Shown: one piece after another, positions 38,901 to 51,900 of the stretch | How the letters are laid out: the number at the start of each line of letters is the position of its first letter | Numbering within the stretch: position 1 is the first letter of the stretch | Assembly: GCF_048128805.1 (NCBI RefSeq) | Contig: NC_136003.1 | Coordinates: 23,712,840 to 23,776,839 of the forward strand | Source of the DNA: Centroberyx gerrardi | Lineage: Eukaryota > Chordata > Actinopteri > Beryciformes > Berycidae | Direction: 5' to 3' | DNA: 64,000 bases | Notes under the pieces: model-generated | What the model was told of the DNA's origin: nothing | The model's database searches: none | The model's input: the letters and a program-made list of their open reading frames with translations, nothing else | Position numbers and translations under genes: made by a program

Positions 38901-41154
38901 AGTATACTGATTTACAAATGGTATACTAAGAATCTCAGGCCTGATGTTAATATCCTGCCATTACATTACCACTATGTGCTATATTGCTGTTAAGTAACTT
39001 GGTGGTTTGCTGAGTTTCGTGTTTACCCTGTCACTCAACACTGTGAGGACACAGACGCCCACGCCTGTTAGAAAAACACAGATCCCTTTCATTCCGGCTA
39101 GATGCCTTATCGTTAAGTTTGGGACTTTGCCTTGTACAAGCAAATTACATCAGCTTCACCTTGGCTATCCAGCGGCTGCGTTGGCTGCTGATAGACGTAG
39201 TGACACAAGTCCAGATTCCCAGCAGGGTGCCGTGTTTGACCAACGAGCCCAGGCAAGGTCAACAGTTATCAAGGATACTGGATAACTTTCAGCGTGGGAA
39301 TTGGACTAGCGAAGATAAATACACAATCCGCCACTCTGTTCGCATTCTTCTAGCTGGTGACAAATAGCTTGGATTCCTGGCACAGACGTAGACGAGATGT
39401 TTTTATAGCATGTCTGGTTGGGCTTTATTGTGTCTGACTTCCTCACGATGTCTGTCTGTTTTACAGGGCGAAGAGTGACATTTACTTTTCAAACCTGGTC
39501 AGGATGTCTGCGATGAGAGCGCCGTTCGCCAAGGGCTGCTCCCACAGTGCGTTCTGCTCGTACAGTGCAAACGTGTTCTTGCTGTCTTGCAGACCCAGCT
39601 TCTCCTGCAGCCTCCGCACCACCTGGTGAGGGGCAGGGGGAGGAGAGGGGGGGGAGACAGGTGGATAGAGAGAGGGATATATTCTAAGGGTGAGACAAAC
39701 AGACAAACTGTGCGATTACCTTACTGTGAAAACATCAGTACGACACGTGAGGAAGAGAAAAGTTGTGTTATAAGGTACAATACAGATAAATGCACTCAAA
39801 CCTCATTGGCAGTAGTGTGTGAGCTGATGTAGAGCTGGCAGGAGCCGGGGCCAGGATAATGCACGGTGCACAGCATCTCCTGCCTGCTCATCAGCATCTG
39901 GATCTCCTCCCAGGATGGCACACATTCCCGACACTTGGTCTTCTCTAGGGCCTCGCCGATGAATGACGCATAGTTATCCATCTCAGACTCAGGACTCTGG
40001 CTCTGGATCCTGCAAGGCAGAGAAGGGAAAATACAGGAGTGGGTACGTGTGTGTGTGTATGTATGCGCTTGTGCATGTACACTTATTTCAACGGCACATT
40101 TGCCAGCTAAATGAAAATGTACCATACTTTAAAAGGGAAACGTTGTTTATGCCCGCGATGTTAATGCTGATCCACAGTCTGTAAAATGTTATGCTATGAT
40201 TGTAGCCTTTGCGTCACCCTTTTGATTCAACTGAGTTCTTTATTTTCTTTGGGCTGGCAATGCTAGAAAGTCAATGAGGCGAGGAATGACAAATGTTCTC
40301 ACTTTAGCTCTTAGGGACTTAAAAGGCTCAACATCCCTCAATCCTTCAAAGAAAAGGAAAAAGGCAAAGAAAACATGTTTGACTTTGGGCAGCGCACGGA
40401 ACAGGAAAAGGTGTTTCCGCTCACGTGAACCGGAGTGACCTGCCACTTCCTCCCAGTGGAGTGTCCAGGGGAGGTAAGTGTGTGCACGTGCGTGTGTGTG
40501 TGAGAGAGAGGGGACACAAAAGGCGGGGGACAACACACTCCGACTGGGGCATGAAATCTCCAGCAACACCTTGCAGAGTGTGAAAGGTGTGAAATACAAC
40601 ATGATGGAGTTATGAGCTCAGCCCTATATAAACACAGAGGGAAAAAAAAAATAGGAAGGAAACAATTATACTCCGGCGTTCGTCCCAAAATACACAAAAC
40701 AGAGAACAGAGGGAGAGAGGCGAACGAGAGGGCCTCAAACTTTCTGCCAGACAGAGAGAGGCCCTCTCATTCCCTCCGATGTCTCTCTCTCTCATGACTA
40801 CATGGCCACAGGGTGGGTTTTGTCCTGCTGAAACATAATTAGGAATGTTCCACTGAGTCTGTGTGATCCTTCTTCTTCTCTTCTGCTCCCTTCACCCCTC
40901 TCTGCTCTTTTCTCCTCTCTCCCCGCCTCTTCTCCTTTCTTTCTTCCTTCCACCTCTCCTCCACCAACGCAGAGCTTATGGCCTATTCTCTCTGACTGTA
41001 GACATTCCCTGGGGGTTTCTCAGGGCGCTGGGAGGGCGGGGGAGGGGGGGTTTCTGGGCCCGCTGCCCGGCTCCAGTCCCCAGCTCTGCCCAGCTGCAGC
41101 TTCAGCACTGATCCACAGAGCGAGAGAGTGCGTGAGAGCGACGGCAAGACATAT

Positions 41155-41203
<49 letters not shown>

Positions 41204-44200
41204 GCAGCGAGTTCCAGGGAGTTATGCCTCGGCATTGCATGCAACTGTTCCATTAGCTTGGGGGGTGATTCCGAGTACAGACATATAGATAGAAAACTGT
41301 AGCGGTTTAATGGCATGGCGTTGGAGAGAAAATCTGGAGCAGAAGATTAGCACTGCTAATATAGCTTAGATTAGCATGCTGGACAGAGGGGCTAATTCAG
41401 ACCTGCAAATCCAGCCCTAAAACACTGGATCTGTCTGGGGGAACACTAACAATGTGAGGGCATATCACGCTACTATATCTAAACTGGCGGTTAGCAGGGC
41501 CGGCGCCTGCTTTTTGTCCGCTGTCTAGACCCTGTGTTTTCCCTGCTACTACAGACTGCTGGTTCACCTCCGTCTCCCAGCCCTCGACCTCTTCTCCCTC
41601 GCACCCTCCTCCACCAGCAGCAACTGGCTTCTGGTCTACTGCCGCATTCATGTCATATTGGCAGAAGTGGAAGAACAGGATGACATCTTGTTTCTACAAC
41701 TTGGAAGTGCTCGTGTGTTTAACTCGTTGGAGCACCCACATGCAAAATCATTATATTTACAAATTCAAAATCAAACATCATACACACACTTCCACAATTC
41801 GTGACACCAGGTGGGAGATATCGGAGCCCACAAAAAAAATCCCACATCCTCTTTGTAATTACCACTAGGGAGGCTGACGTGAACGTTTTTTCCCCAGTCA
41901 GCAGGTCGTATTTACGGTAAATCCAACATAACATGAACATCAGCGTAAGACTGATGCTGCACTCACGTCACATGGGGAAGCCGCTAGATACAAGCTTCCT
42001 GCTTGAAAATGGCATTCACATCAGCTTTCAGGTTATAAATACTCCTTGGGACTCAAAGTTTGGATCTAGAGTTCTCCAACTTCCTGAATTTTAACATTAC
42101 CAGCAAGGAAATACCTGCACTCAAGTGTAGGTAATGATATATTCATCTCAAATAAAAAAAATGAACGATTTTCATCACATACTGTATGTCATTTTGTGAT
42201 CACAACTCTTAAAATGCCATCTCAGGACACAACTCCTCACTGGATTTTCCATTTGAGGTTGACATTGCAATGTTTGGTATGCTGTAAAACATTAAATCGA
42301 ATGTATCACTCACTGACCACGTGTTAAGTGTGAAAACGCTGATCTGGGGCAACCAAAGCCTACAGAAAAATTCAATCATGGTGTCTCAAAGGCTTTAAAC
42401 AAGTTTGAATGCGTGACCACTTCCAAGTCGTTGCTTTAAACCACCACATCGTCTGACAAATGTTCCCATATGATGTGAATCACACAGTCCTAATAAGTCT
42501 GCTTCCCCCAGCATCCTGTGAGTGTGTCTTACCTCTTGAGGTGGAATCGGAGGTACTTGAGTACGGTGGGGCCGGGCAGGAAGGTGCAGCTCATGCAGGT
42601 GAGGAGCTGCCAGTAGCGGAGGTGCGCGGCAGTGTGCGGGGCGGGCGTGCAGCTGGTCTGCTTCACCAGCTGGCAGTAGACCTCGTCGCGGAGGGGCCGC
42701 AGGTCCAGGCAGGTCTGCAGCACGCCCTGGATGATGGGCACCGGCTCCCGCGCCGACTCCAGCTGCTGCAGGCAGTTGAAGAGCTTCACCGCCTCCTCGC
42801 GCACCGAGCCGTAGCCTTTACCGCTGTGGTCTGGGAGGAGGAGGAGGAAGAGGAGGAGGGTTGAAGAAGGAGGGGAGGAGATGTCGACAGAGTTGGCGTG
42901 GAATGCGTCTTAACTGCTTTGGATTGTTTCTACTTATGCATTGATAGGGTTAGGGTAAAACTAAAATCTGTTGTTTTACCCTTTTTTTTTTTTTTTACCT
43001 CTTTGGGAAATTTGTGTGATGATAACATTTTGTCAGTGAGTTGCAAAAAAAGTTTATGTTGTAATACTACAGCTGATAACCACATCTAATCAGTTAAGTG
43101 TCACTCTGTCTCACTGAGAAGCTTGGGCTTGCAGAATCATTATCATCTTCTAAATCATTTCTTAAAATAGTTTTCTACAGACTTGCTTTTATGTGATGTC
43201 TTTTATCCTGCTACTTACAATCCTTACTACTATACTGTTCTTATCCTCTATTCTTATCTTTTGATCTTGTGGTTTGTTCCTGTTTTTACTTGCTTTAATT
43301 AAGCAACAAGCCAAAAGAGGTTGTGGTTTATAGTGACCCGTGTGGCATCGTGCCCAACAACGCCTCTTAACCACTCTAAAATCACTGTAAATCACAGCCT
43401 CAAGTGGCTTATGGTTCTATTTTTCTGCCTAGCATTAATAGTCCTTCAACAGTAGCTACATAAAGTGGCTGCTAAGTGCACATAAGTATCGCTATGAGTG
43501 GTGAATTTTGGTTAGCACATTAATATTTAAATTAACTGTTAAAGCAGTCAAAGGTCAAATGCTTCAAATGTGACTCAGCCAATCAGAACTGAGGACCGGA
43601 CCTATCTGTTTCATAATTTAGTTTATGAGTATGATGTCTGTTTATATTTGATTGTTAAAGCACTCTGTAAACTGTGCTTTAAAAAGTGCTACACAAATCA
43701 AGTTTATTATTGTTGTGATTTTTACTTGTAACTTCACACACAGTTGATATGACAGTGTATGATGTGCAAATGTTAAAGTGCTTACATGTGTGCTCCAGGC
43801 TGCCGTAGGGGAAGGGCAGCAGAGGGGCGTACAGCGGGCCCTGGGTGTACTTCAAGATGGGGTTGTGCTGGTAGATATGCTCCACTACCTCGGGGTTGAA
43901 CTTATTCTCCTAAAGGAAATGAGGGAATAAAATGATACCATAAACGATACCATCAATAGACACAGTGAAGAAGAACATACTTTCATATGCCTTCAATATG
44001 CCTGAAACCAGCCTGGAAGCAGGTCAGTGAGAGGGTGACTGAGTTTGTGTGTGTGTGTGTGTGCGTGCGTGCGTGCGTGTCTGCCAGAGGTGAATGGGGT
44101 CAATTTGACCAGGGTCACAATTCAGCTCTGGCAACTTTCAAAGAAGCGGGAAGGTCAAGTGATGACCCAGCAAACCACACCAGCATGACTGACACATTAT

Positions 44201-47200
44201 ATTTTATGCGCTGGTGTCAAAGAGTTTACTGTGCGTGTGTTTGTGTGTTTCGCTGCCGATGTGGGTAGATGCCTCCCAGCGGTACAGACGGCTTCCACGC
44301 TACTGCCCTCCAGCACCTGTTGGTCATTAGTAATGTTGCCACTGCTCTGGCTCTCTCCTGTCTCTGCATCCCCCCCCCCCCCACTCCCTTTCTCCCTTTT
44401 TCTCTGGCTAAAAGACAAGCCCTCATTCCCCCTCCTTTGTGGGGCAAAGTTGACACATTCTTCTAAAGTGTTTGGTGCGCACTGGTGACAGATCGGCTTG
44501 TCTGTTTGAACTGCGGGAATGAGATGTTGCTCTGTGGGCCATGTGGAGCATGGAAAAAGCACGGCACAACACCACACACCGTATTCATATACTGTACGTA
44601 CATGGTTTAGGCCCATAAACAGTCTCATATTTCCTTTGCCCCCCCCCCTCCCTCTCCCTTCTCCCTCAGCCACTAAAGCACACACATTCAGAAATTGTGT
44701 AAACTGTAATCTGTATGGTGGATATAAGATATAACAGTTGAATCATTAAATTTCCTCTCCCTTCTTCAGATCTTCTGTGTCTACATTTCTCTGTTTCACA
44801 CATGGCCTCCGGCTGTGGGTCCAAGGCTAAAGCTGCAATCCCTGCTCTCCCTTGTGTCTGCGGCAGGGACATGCATCTATGCTCAAAGATAAGCGAGCAG
44901 TCCCTTTCACACAAAGGGCTCTACTGTTCATTCTCTCTCATTTTGAAGCGGCAGTTATCCTCTGTCCTAATCTCACACTCAAGAGGGAATAGGCCAAGCC
45001 TTTTTGAGAAAGTGTGCATGTGTGTAGAAAGAAACAGATGGACAGAGAGAGTGACGGAGACTGTAAAAAGGGAAAGAGTGACAGCGAGTCTTCAGAGGGA
45101 AAACCAAAACAGTGAATGAAGGGCATTTCGAAAGGGGGCCCCTCTCTCTTCCACCAGCAAGCTTGGCCCCTCACGGCGGAGCAGACAGGGGCAAGCGGAG
45201 GCAGGCAGATTAACCACTTTCTATGAGATTAGAGACTCTCGCTGGGAGATTACGGAGCCTGGAGGCCGAGGAGAGGAGTGCTTATCTGGCCCTGCTGCTT
45301 CACGCCAAGCCCTCCTCCACCTCCGCTGCCAAAATGCCCCCTCTGTTCACCCCAGGGGCAGACTGATGCAAGACAAGTCATCTGTCTGCTCAATGAGATT
45401 CCAGCACGCCGTGTTCTCTAGCAACCCCTGGTCTAAAAATATGGCTGTCCCTTACTAACACACTGCGCTTACTCCTACCCAGTGTGGAGGTAAAGGGAAA
45501 TGCATCCGTCCAACACACACCTACTTTAATCTCATAAAGTAAAAACTGCTTAAAATACAACCAGCAAGGCCGATATAAAAAATACAACCGACAAGACCAA
45601 TATAAAGTCAAGTCATACGCAAGAGATGCACACTCAGTGAATACACGTCAGAATAGCAAAATTGGGTTGTGGGTTTAAGTTAGTTTCACTTCTCAGGTGG
45701 CAGCGTTTGTCTATAACTTCATGGTAAGAGTGATAACGTTGATGACGATGATGACGAGTGTGACGATCACGCTTCGGAAATAGATGGTACAATGTTCTCA
45801 TACTAGAAAAGCATGCTTCAGGTTTCTTTGGAACATTAAGTGAAACCACACACACACACACACATACACATACCCAATACAGAGTTCATGTGAAAGAGTC
45901 ACTTCTTGACTTGCAACGCCTCATTTTAGTATTCAGTACCTGCAATTTTATACTTTTTTAAAATAATTTTATAATTTTTTTATGTACTTTATTTTGAAAT
46001 GACCCTCCTGCTTAAAAAAAACAAAACAAGCAACAACAACATGGCAGGTTTAGCAGTTCAACTCTGCTATTATGGGCCATGTCCTGTCCCAGAAAAAGAT
46101 GAGGTAATTCAACAGAGAAAGGCAGAGGAAACTTTGGACTCCCAGCCCCGTGTGCCCGTGTGGTTTCCATGGTAACAGAGCGGGAGGGAATAACGTGTTG
46201 AGCTGCTGTTTGTGTTTGGTGACCCTTATCACAGGTAGTTTGGGAGCAACCCAGTGTATATGTTTGTGTGTGTATGTGTGTGTGTGTGTGTATGTGTGTG
46301 TCGCACCTCAATGTCTCGGATCAGGAGCTGAGTAGGCGTCTCTACCGGCGCTTTGGTATCAATGACTTTCTGGACGCCGCATGCCCAGTGCACAGCCTCG
46401 TTGAAGTGCTTGGTGTACAACTTGTAGCAGTGCTTCCGCCCGTACACTGTGATGCTCCAGTAGCCTGAAACAGATGCAAATAACATGGATTTCAATGTTA
46501 GTGTCACTTCTTATGAAGTTAAATCAGTAGACTTCAAAAATAATAAATGTTTACATCTTGAAAATACATCTTTTCTTGTCTTTCTCAAAAAAAAAAAAAC
46601 AGAAAATAACATTCCAAAAACAAACTGCACTTTGTTTGATGGAGACTGACTGAAAGTATAATTTAAGCAAATAGGGAAGCCTGTTCCAGTGATGTGTGCT
46701 CGACATGGGACACCCCACATATCTGGCATGACTCTCTCTCCCCAGCTTCCTCTCTCAGTTTCACCGAGGATCAAAGGTCAGCCTGAGGGGAACCTCAGAC
46801 CACGCCAAAACCAAACAAGAAAAGTCATTCTACAGATGAGTTAGGACACAAGTGTTAAACCCCTCGGTGAGTCTCCTCTTGGACAACCTGCAATAAAAGT
46901 GAAAAAAGGCGTGCTTCCTCCTTGTGCACAGGAAGTATTAGACATACCCCAGGCAGCCTGGCCCACGGCTGTTATCAGGCTTTCCTGCTACGTGACTTGG
47001 CACCAGATCGCTCTTTGTTTAGCTTCTTGGTGAAGTTCAAATGCAAAAAGAAGAGGGTTTGGGACTGAGATATTGGCCCGGTGGTAACACCATCGCCCAC
47101 TCTGAACCTGTTGGGTGCTCTTTCATTTACTCTGCTTTAAAGGGACATTGAGGTTGAGAAAGGAACCCTGAAGGGGAACTAGTATTTCATGGTAACCACC

Positions 47201-48160
47201 ACAGATATACAGGGGAAGTAACTATGTTTCATGCCATTCTTCTGTGACAAATTTCCCAGCGGCTTAAGAGGAACACACGGCTATTCAGTGGTGAAATGGC
47301 CAATACAGCCTGTGACAAAGCCACTGTTGAAAGTACACGTCTGTCCAGGAAAGTCCCCAGGCATATTGAGTTAGTAACTGCTATGTTTGGGTTTGGGTTT
47401 CTACTATGGTTTGGACATTTTAAGTGGTTGGGTGAAGTCAGCAGGACATAATCCCCACCATTGATAGACAGACAGACAGGCATAGACAGAGGGTGATGTG
47501 TCTGAGTAATATAGAGACTCAAAAAGAACCAGTCATCCCCACGTCTCTTCCCGTACAACAACAGACTTTCCTCTTTATTCTCTCTTTCTCTTGTTTCTCC
47601 CATCCCAGCAAGGGAAGGGAGATGCCCCCGCTGATTACTCAAATGTGAGGTTTCCAGACCAACCTTAGAGCCATGTTTTGGACCTAACACAGCTGGGGCT
47701 TCCCAAACTTACTCAGAGTTACAGTGCTCATGGGAAGGGAAAGGGGACCGCAAGCCCGTCACATACGAATCAAAAAACCCAAAACAACTTCCTTGGGATC
47801 TTTCAAACTGTTTGATCACTACACCGCATAGGGAATCAAGGGAATTAACACAGGTCTTACTGGAGTCTAAACAGAGTTTATGGGCAAGTATACGTGACTG
47901 TGAGTCAGTGTGTGTCAGACCGTCTGCGTATGTACATGTATGCGTGTGTGTGTGTGTCTCGCTCACCCGTCTCCTTGTAGGTTTGTTTGTCTGGCCAGAT
48001 GACGGAGCAGAGGTTGGTGAGGACCAGGGTGCCCAGTCTGCGGGCTCCTTTCTCTGGTCCGCTGTAGTAGTCCAGGGAGTCCTGGCTCAGCACAAACCAG
48101 TAGCGACGCTGCTTGATCCAGCTGCCACGCACCTCCCTCAATAGCCATCCTGCAAATGAG

Positions 48161-48199
<39 letters not shown>

Positions 48200-48869
48200 T
48201 CATATGACAATTTTAAAATTACTAACATATACTCTAAGGCATGCTACTGTGGGTCCCATACATTACTGGCCTGACAGTGAGCTGCAGACCTCAGTCACAT
48301 AAGACTAGTAAATAGTTTGAAGTGTTTGTTTTCACCTGCTTGGAGAACCAGATGGGCGGAGTCTACCACATCAACACCATTCAGATAGCGTCAAGTATGT
48401 TAATTACAGAAAAGCATTCTAAACTGACTTCAAATACTTTCTGGCACTCACTGTATTGTGCTATGTGCCACCTGAGCAAGTTACAACACACCATGAAAAG
48501 CATTTGTCTAGGTGGTGGGTAGGCTAGTCAAGAAGCTACTAGACTAGTGCTGCCACATGTGCAAAAAAAAAGTTTAAAATCCATGTCTTAACTAAGAATA
48601 ATCCTCATGGCATGTAATTGTCCATAAAGTTTGTTGCAATCTGTGTGTGTGTGTGACTGTGCCTCATTGGGGTGAATACTTGGGTTAATTAGACCAGGCT
48701 AAACATAATCACTGAGGGGGGGGGGGGGACCTTAAAGATCTCTATAACACGAAGCAGGTTAAAAATACAGTCAGCTAATGGCATAGGCATTAAAGCCTGC
48801 ATGCAACCAGCATAATTACCACTTTAGAGGTTAAGAGAGTGAGAAAGAGAGAGAAAGAGAGTGTAAGAG

Positions 48870-48924
<55 letters not shown>

Positions 48925-51900
48925 TGGAGAGAGCACTGCAGACATGATTTGTCATTAACACTCGGGGAGAGGAGAGGGAGCAGAGAAGAGCAGCACAGAG
49001 AGAGGAAGCCAGAGACATTCTGCAGGCCTGCCCCCCCCCTCCCTCCCTCAGCAAACCCCCTCTCCCCCATAGCACCCGTCGGGCTGCAGCTCTCAGGCCT
49101 GCCCCGAGGCCCTGCCAAGCCTGGCTCTAAATGCAGGATTGTTGTGCTCACAGAGTCCTGGGGGGAAAAATCTGCAACAGCCCTGCTCCACAGTTCCCAA
49201 ACCCCGGAGAACGCACCCCCTCCCCCTTCAGCTATGTGTGCAAATTGTTCCTAATAAATATTTAATCTCACAGTAGATAAATAAACCAATTTGGCTGAGC
49301 CCCGGCCAGATGCTGCTTGGAGAGGCAGAGAGACGGATGGGGGAGAGGGTGAAGAGTCCTGGTGAGGGGTCAGAGTTCATCCAGAGGGCTGATGGGGAGG
49401 CTGGCAGAGGGCCACCTGGCTGGGGCTATCGGCGGGGGCAGGGCAGCGCTATACACTGGAAGTCTGCCAGTGGTGGGGTGACTCTGTGTGTGTGTGTATG
49501 TGTGTATGTGCTTGTGCATGCATACTTGCGTGTAGTTTTATAGGAACAATAAGGCCATGTACCTTCAGCTTCCTACCCCTGTGAGAACGGCTATGACGCC
49601 ACGCCAGCATCACAGCTTCCTCTGTGGTTAGCAAGCCGCATGCCACCTGCCAGCCAGCGCTCATTTCGCCTACATCTTTCTTCCCTCTGCTCCCTCACTC
49701 TCTCCCTATTTACTTTCATCTCCCCCACTTCTCTGCTCCCTCCACGTTTTCTTCCTCGCCTCAAAAGTGGTTTTCCCAGGCAGCTTCACGTGCAAAGCTC
49801 CCACTGCCTCCGCTCCTCCAAAATTAAGAGGAGGGAGGAGGGGGCGAAGGCTCACCCTCTTGGGCTATGTTTCCTGTTTCAGAATGCCTCTATATGATAT
49901 AAGTGGCAGGCTTGAACCCACCATAAACCAACCCAATATAGCCCAAAGCAGAAACCCTGGAGGTACTTAATACCACATCAGAAGGGAGCAGCATCAAAAC
50001 CCGACGTGAAATGGATAAATAAAACCCATGAGGTAAGTCAGGCTGGGCTTGCTGACAGACTGGCTGTGGGAAGGGGGAGGCAGACAAGCCGGCTGGGGGA
50101 GAGAGGCAGGGAGAGCGGGGCTTGTGTGCTACCTTGACACCTCTGTCGCCAACACAGGATGTCCTGCAGCTGCTGCTCTTTTTGGGAGCTTCAAGCGGTG
50201 AGATAAGGAAGGGAAACAGAAGAGACAGAAAGACAGAGAGAGAGATACAGCGAGAGAGAGAGGGAGCAGCAGAGTCCCGGGACCCCCTGCACACCCCTCC
50301 CATGGTCCCCCATCTGGATCCCATCTCTGTGGCCTGCTAATGTCTCCCCTGGGGGCCACGGCTCGCCCTTAATTTGTTTCATTTGTGACCCCTGACCTCC
50401 AACGCCCTGCCCCCTCAAACACAGATTGAGCAAACAATCTCTCTGTCTCTCTGTGCATTTCCATCTATTCTCTGCAAGCTTTCTGTCTCTCTGTGGCTAC
50501 CGAATGTTTCTCCATGGACTTGTAACTAATGTTCAAAACAACACAACTGTTGCAAATAAACAGACATCTCGCTTTAGAGTTTAATTATAAACTGTGACAC
50601 TCACACAATCTGAAAAATATGGTCTGCAAGCTATTACAAAATGAGTTTTAGCATTAAACAAAAACCTTTCCCTTTTTAAAAAAAAACTAACACGCTCATT
50701 CTCAGTTCATAGAACAGTCAGGTTCCATAATTGGCGACATCTTGCTTTGATTTTGTAAACATACTCCAAAAAGTCAGACACAATTATGACAATATGACCC
50801 ATTTGCCCATTTTACCTTAACATCAATGTTACTACAGATTATCAGGCCAGCTAATGTTGTCAGATGACTGTCTATGAATTCATATGTTGGCATTTTAACA
50901 ATGCAAATCGACTACCAAACTGAAAATATCATTGTAAAGCCTTTGCATGCAAAACAGTAAAAGCTTTGAAGTTGGACAGATGTGTATTTTTAACAACAAA
51001 AAATAAATTAAAACCAAAGCTTTTCTCAAATTGGAGAGAATAGTAGTTTTTTGGAATTAAACCTTTCAGATAAAGCTTAACATGATTATATGAGCTACTC
51101 GGAGTTCTACTTTTTTCTCCCTTTAGATCAAACAGAGCCAGGCAGAAACAGCTGGGGGTATTTCTGTGTAATGAAACTGCAACTGTCATTTACTGGAGCA
51201 CGAGAAGATCTAGATCATGTGAGGAGATTTCAGTTTAACTGTAAATCAACAATGATACATCAATAAACCAATGTCAACATCTATTTCTGTCACCACATCA
51301 TGCCCATGACTTTTACAATTTATCCAGCCTTCATCAGTCTCTCCCTGCAATGTTGGTGGCCTATTTTAGACAGCGGGGGGACATTGGCCCCTTGTAGCCT
51401 CAGGATGTCCCATTGCCACACCACAAGGGGACAGGCCCTAATGGAGGTGCTCTTTAAAACATATCCCTGCGCACAACACAGAGCAATAAGAGAAAAAGGG
51501 AGCGGGATTATCTAATGTCCTGAGGCGTCCTAGTGTTGTGGCTGCAAGAGTGGGGGTGGTGGATGGAAGGGGGCGTGGTGCAAGAGTTGAAATCTCGAGT
51601 GACAGTCTCGTCAGTGGCCTAGGGAAAGTAGCTGTCCTCTGTTTGGGAGGGATTGTGCCTCCCCTCCACCCTGCTCCTCTCCTCCAACAGCAGGACAGGG
51701 ACAGAGGGCAATAGAGGGGGGGGGGCTGCTAGCCAAGGGTGCATGGTAACTGCTGTCATAATTAGGCGATCCGACTGCCGCCATCCCAAACAGGACGTAA
51801 CTTATCCAAGCGCTGGCATTTTACTGCTCTCTTTCAGTAGCAGGGGAAAAAAATTCACACAGGAATAGCCTATGAGATCATTCCTCAAAAGCATCGGACA

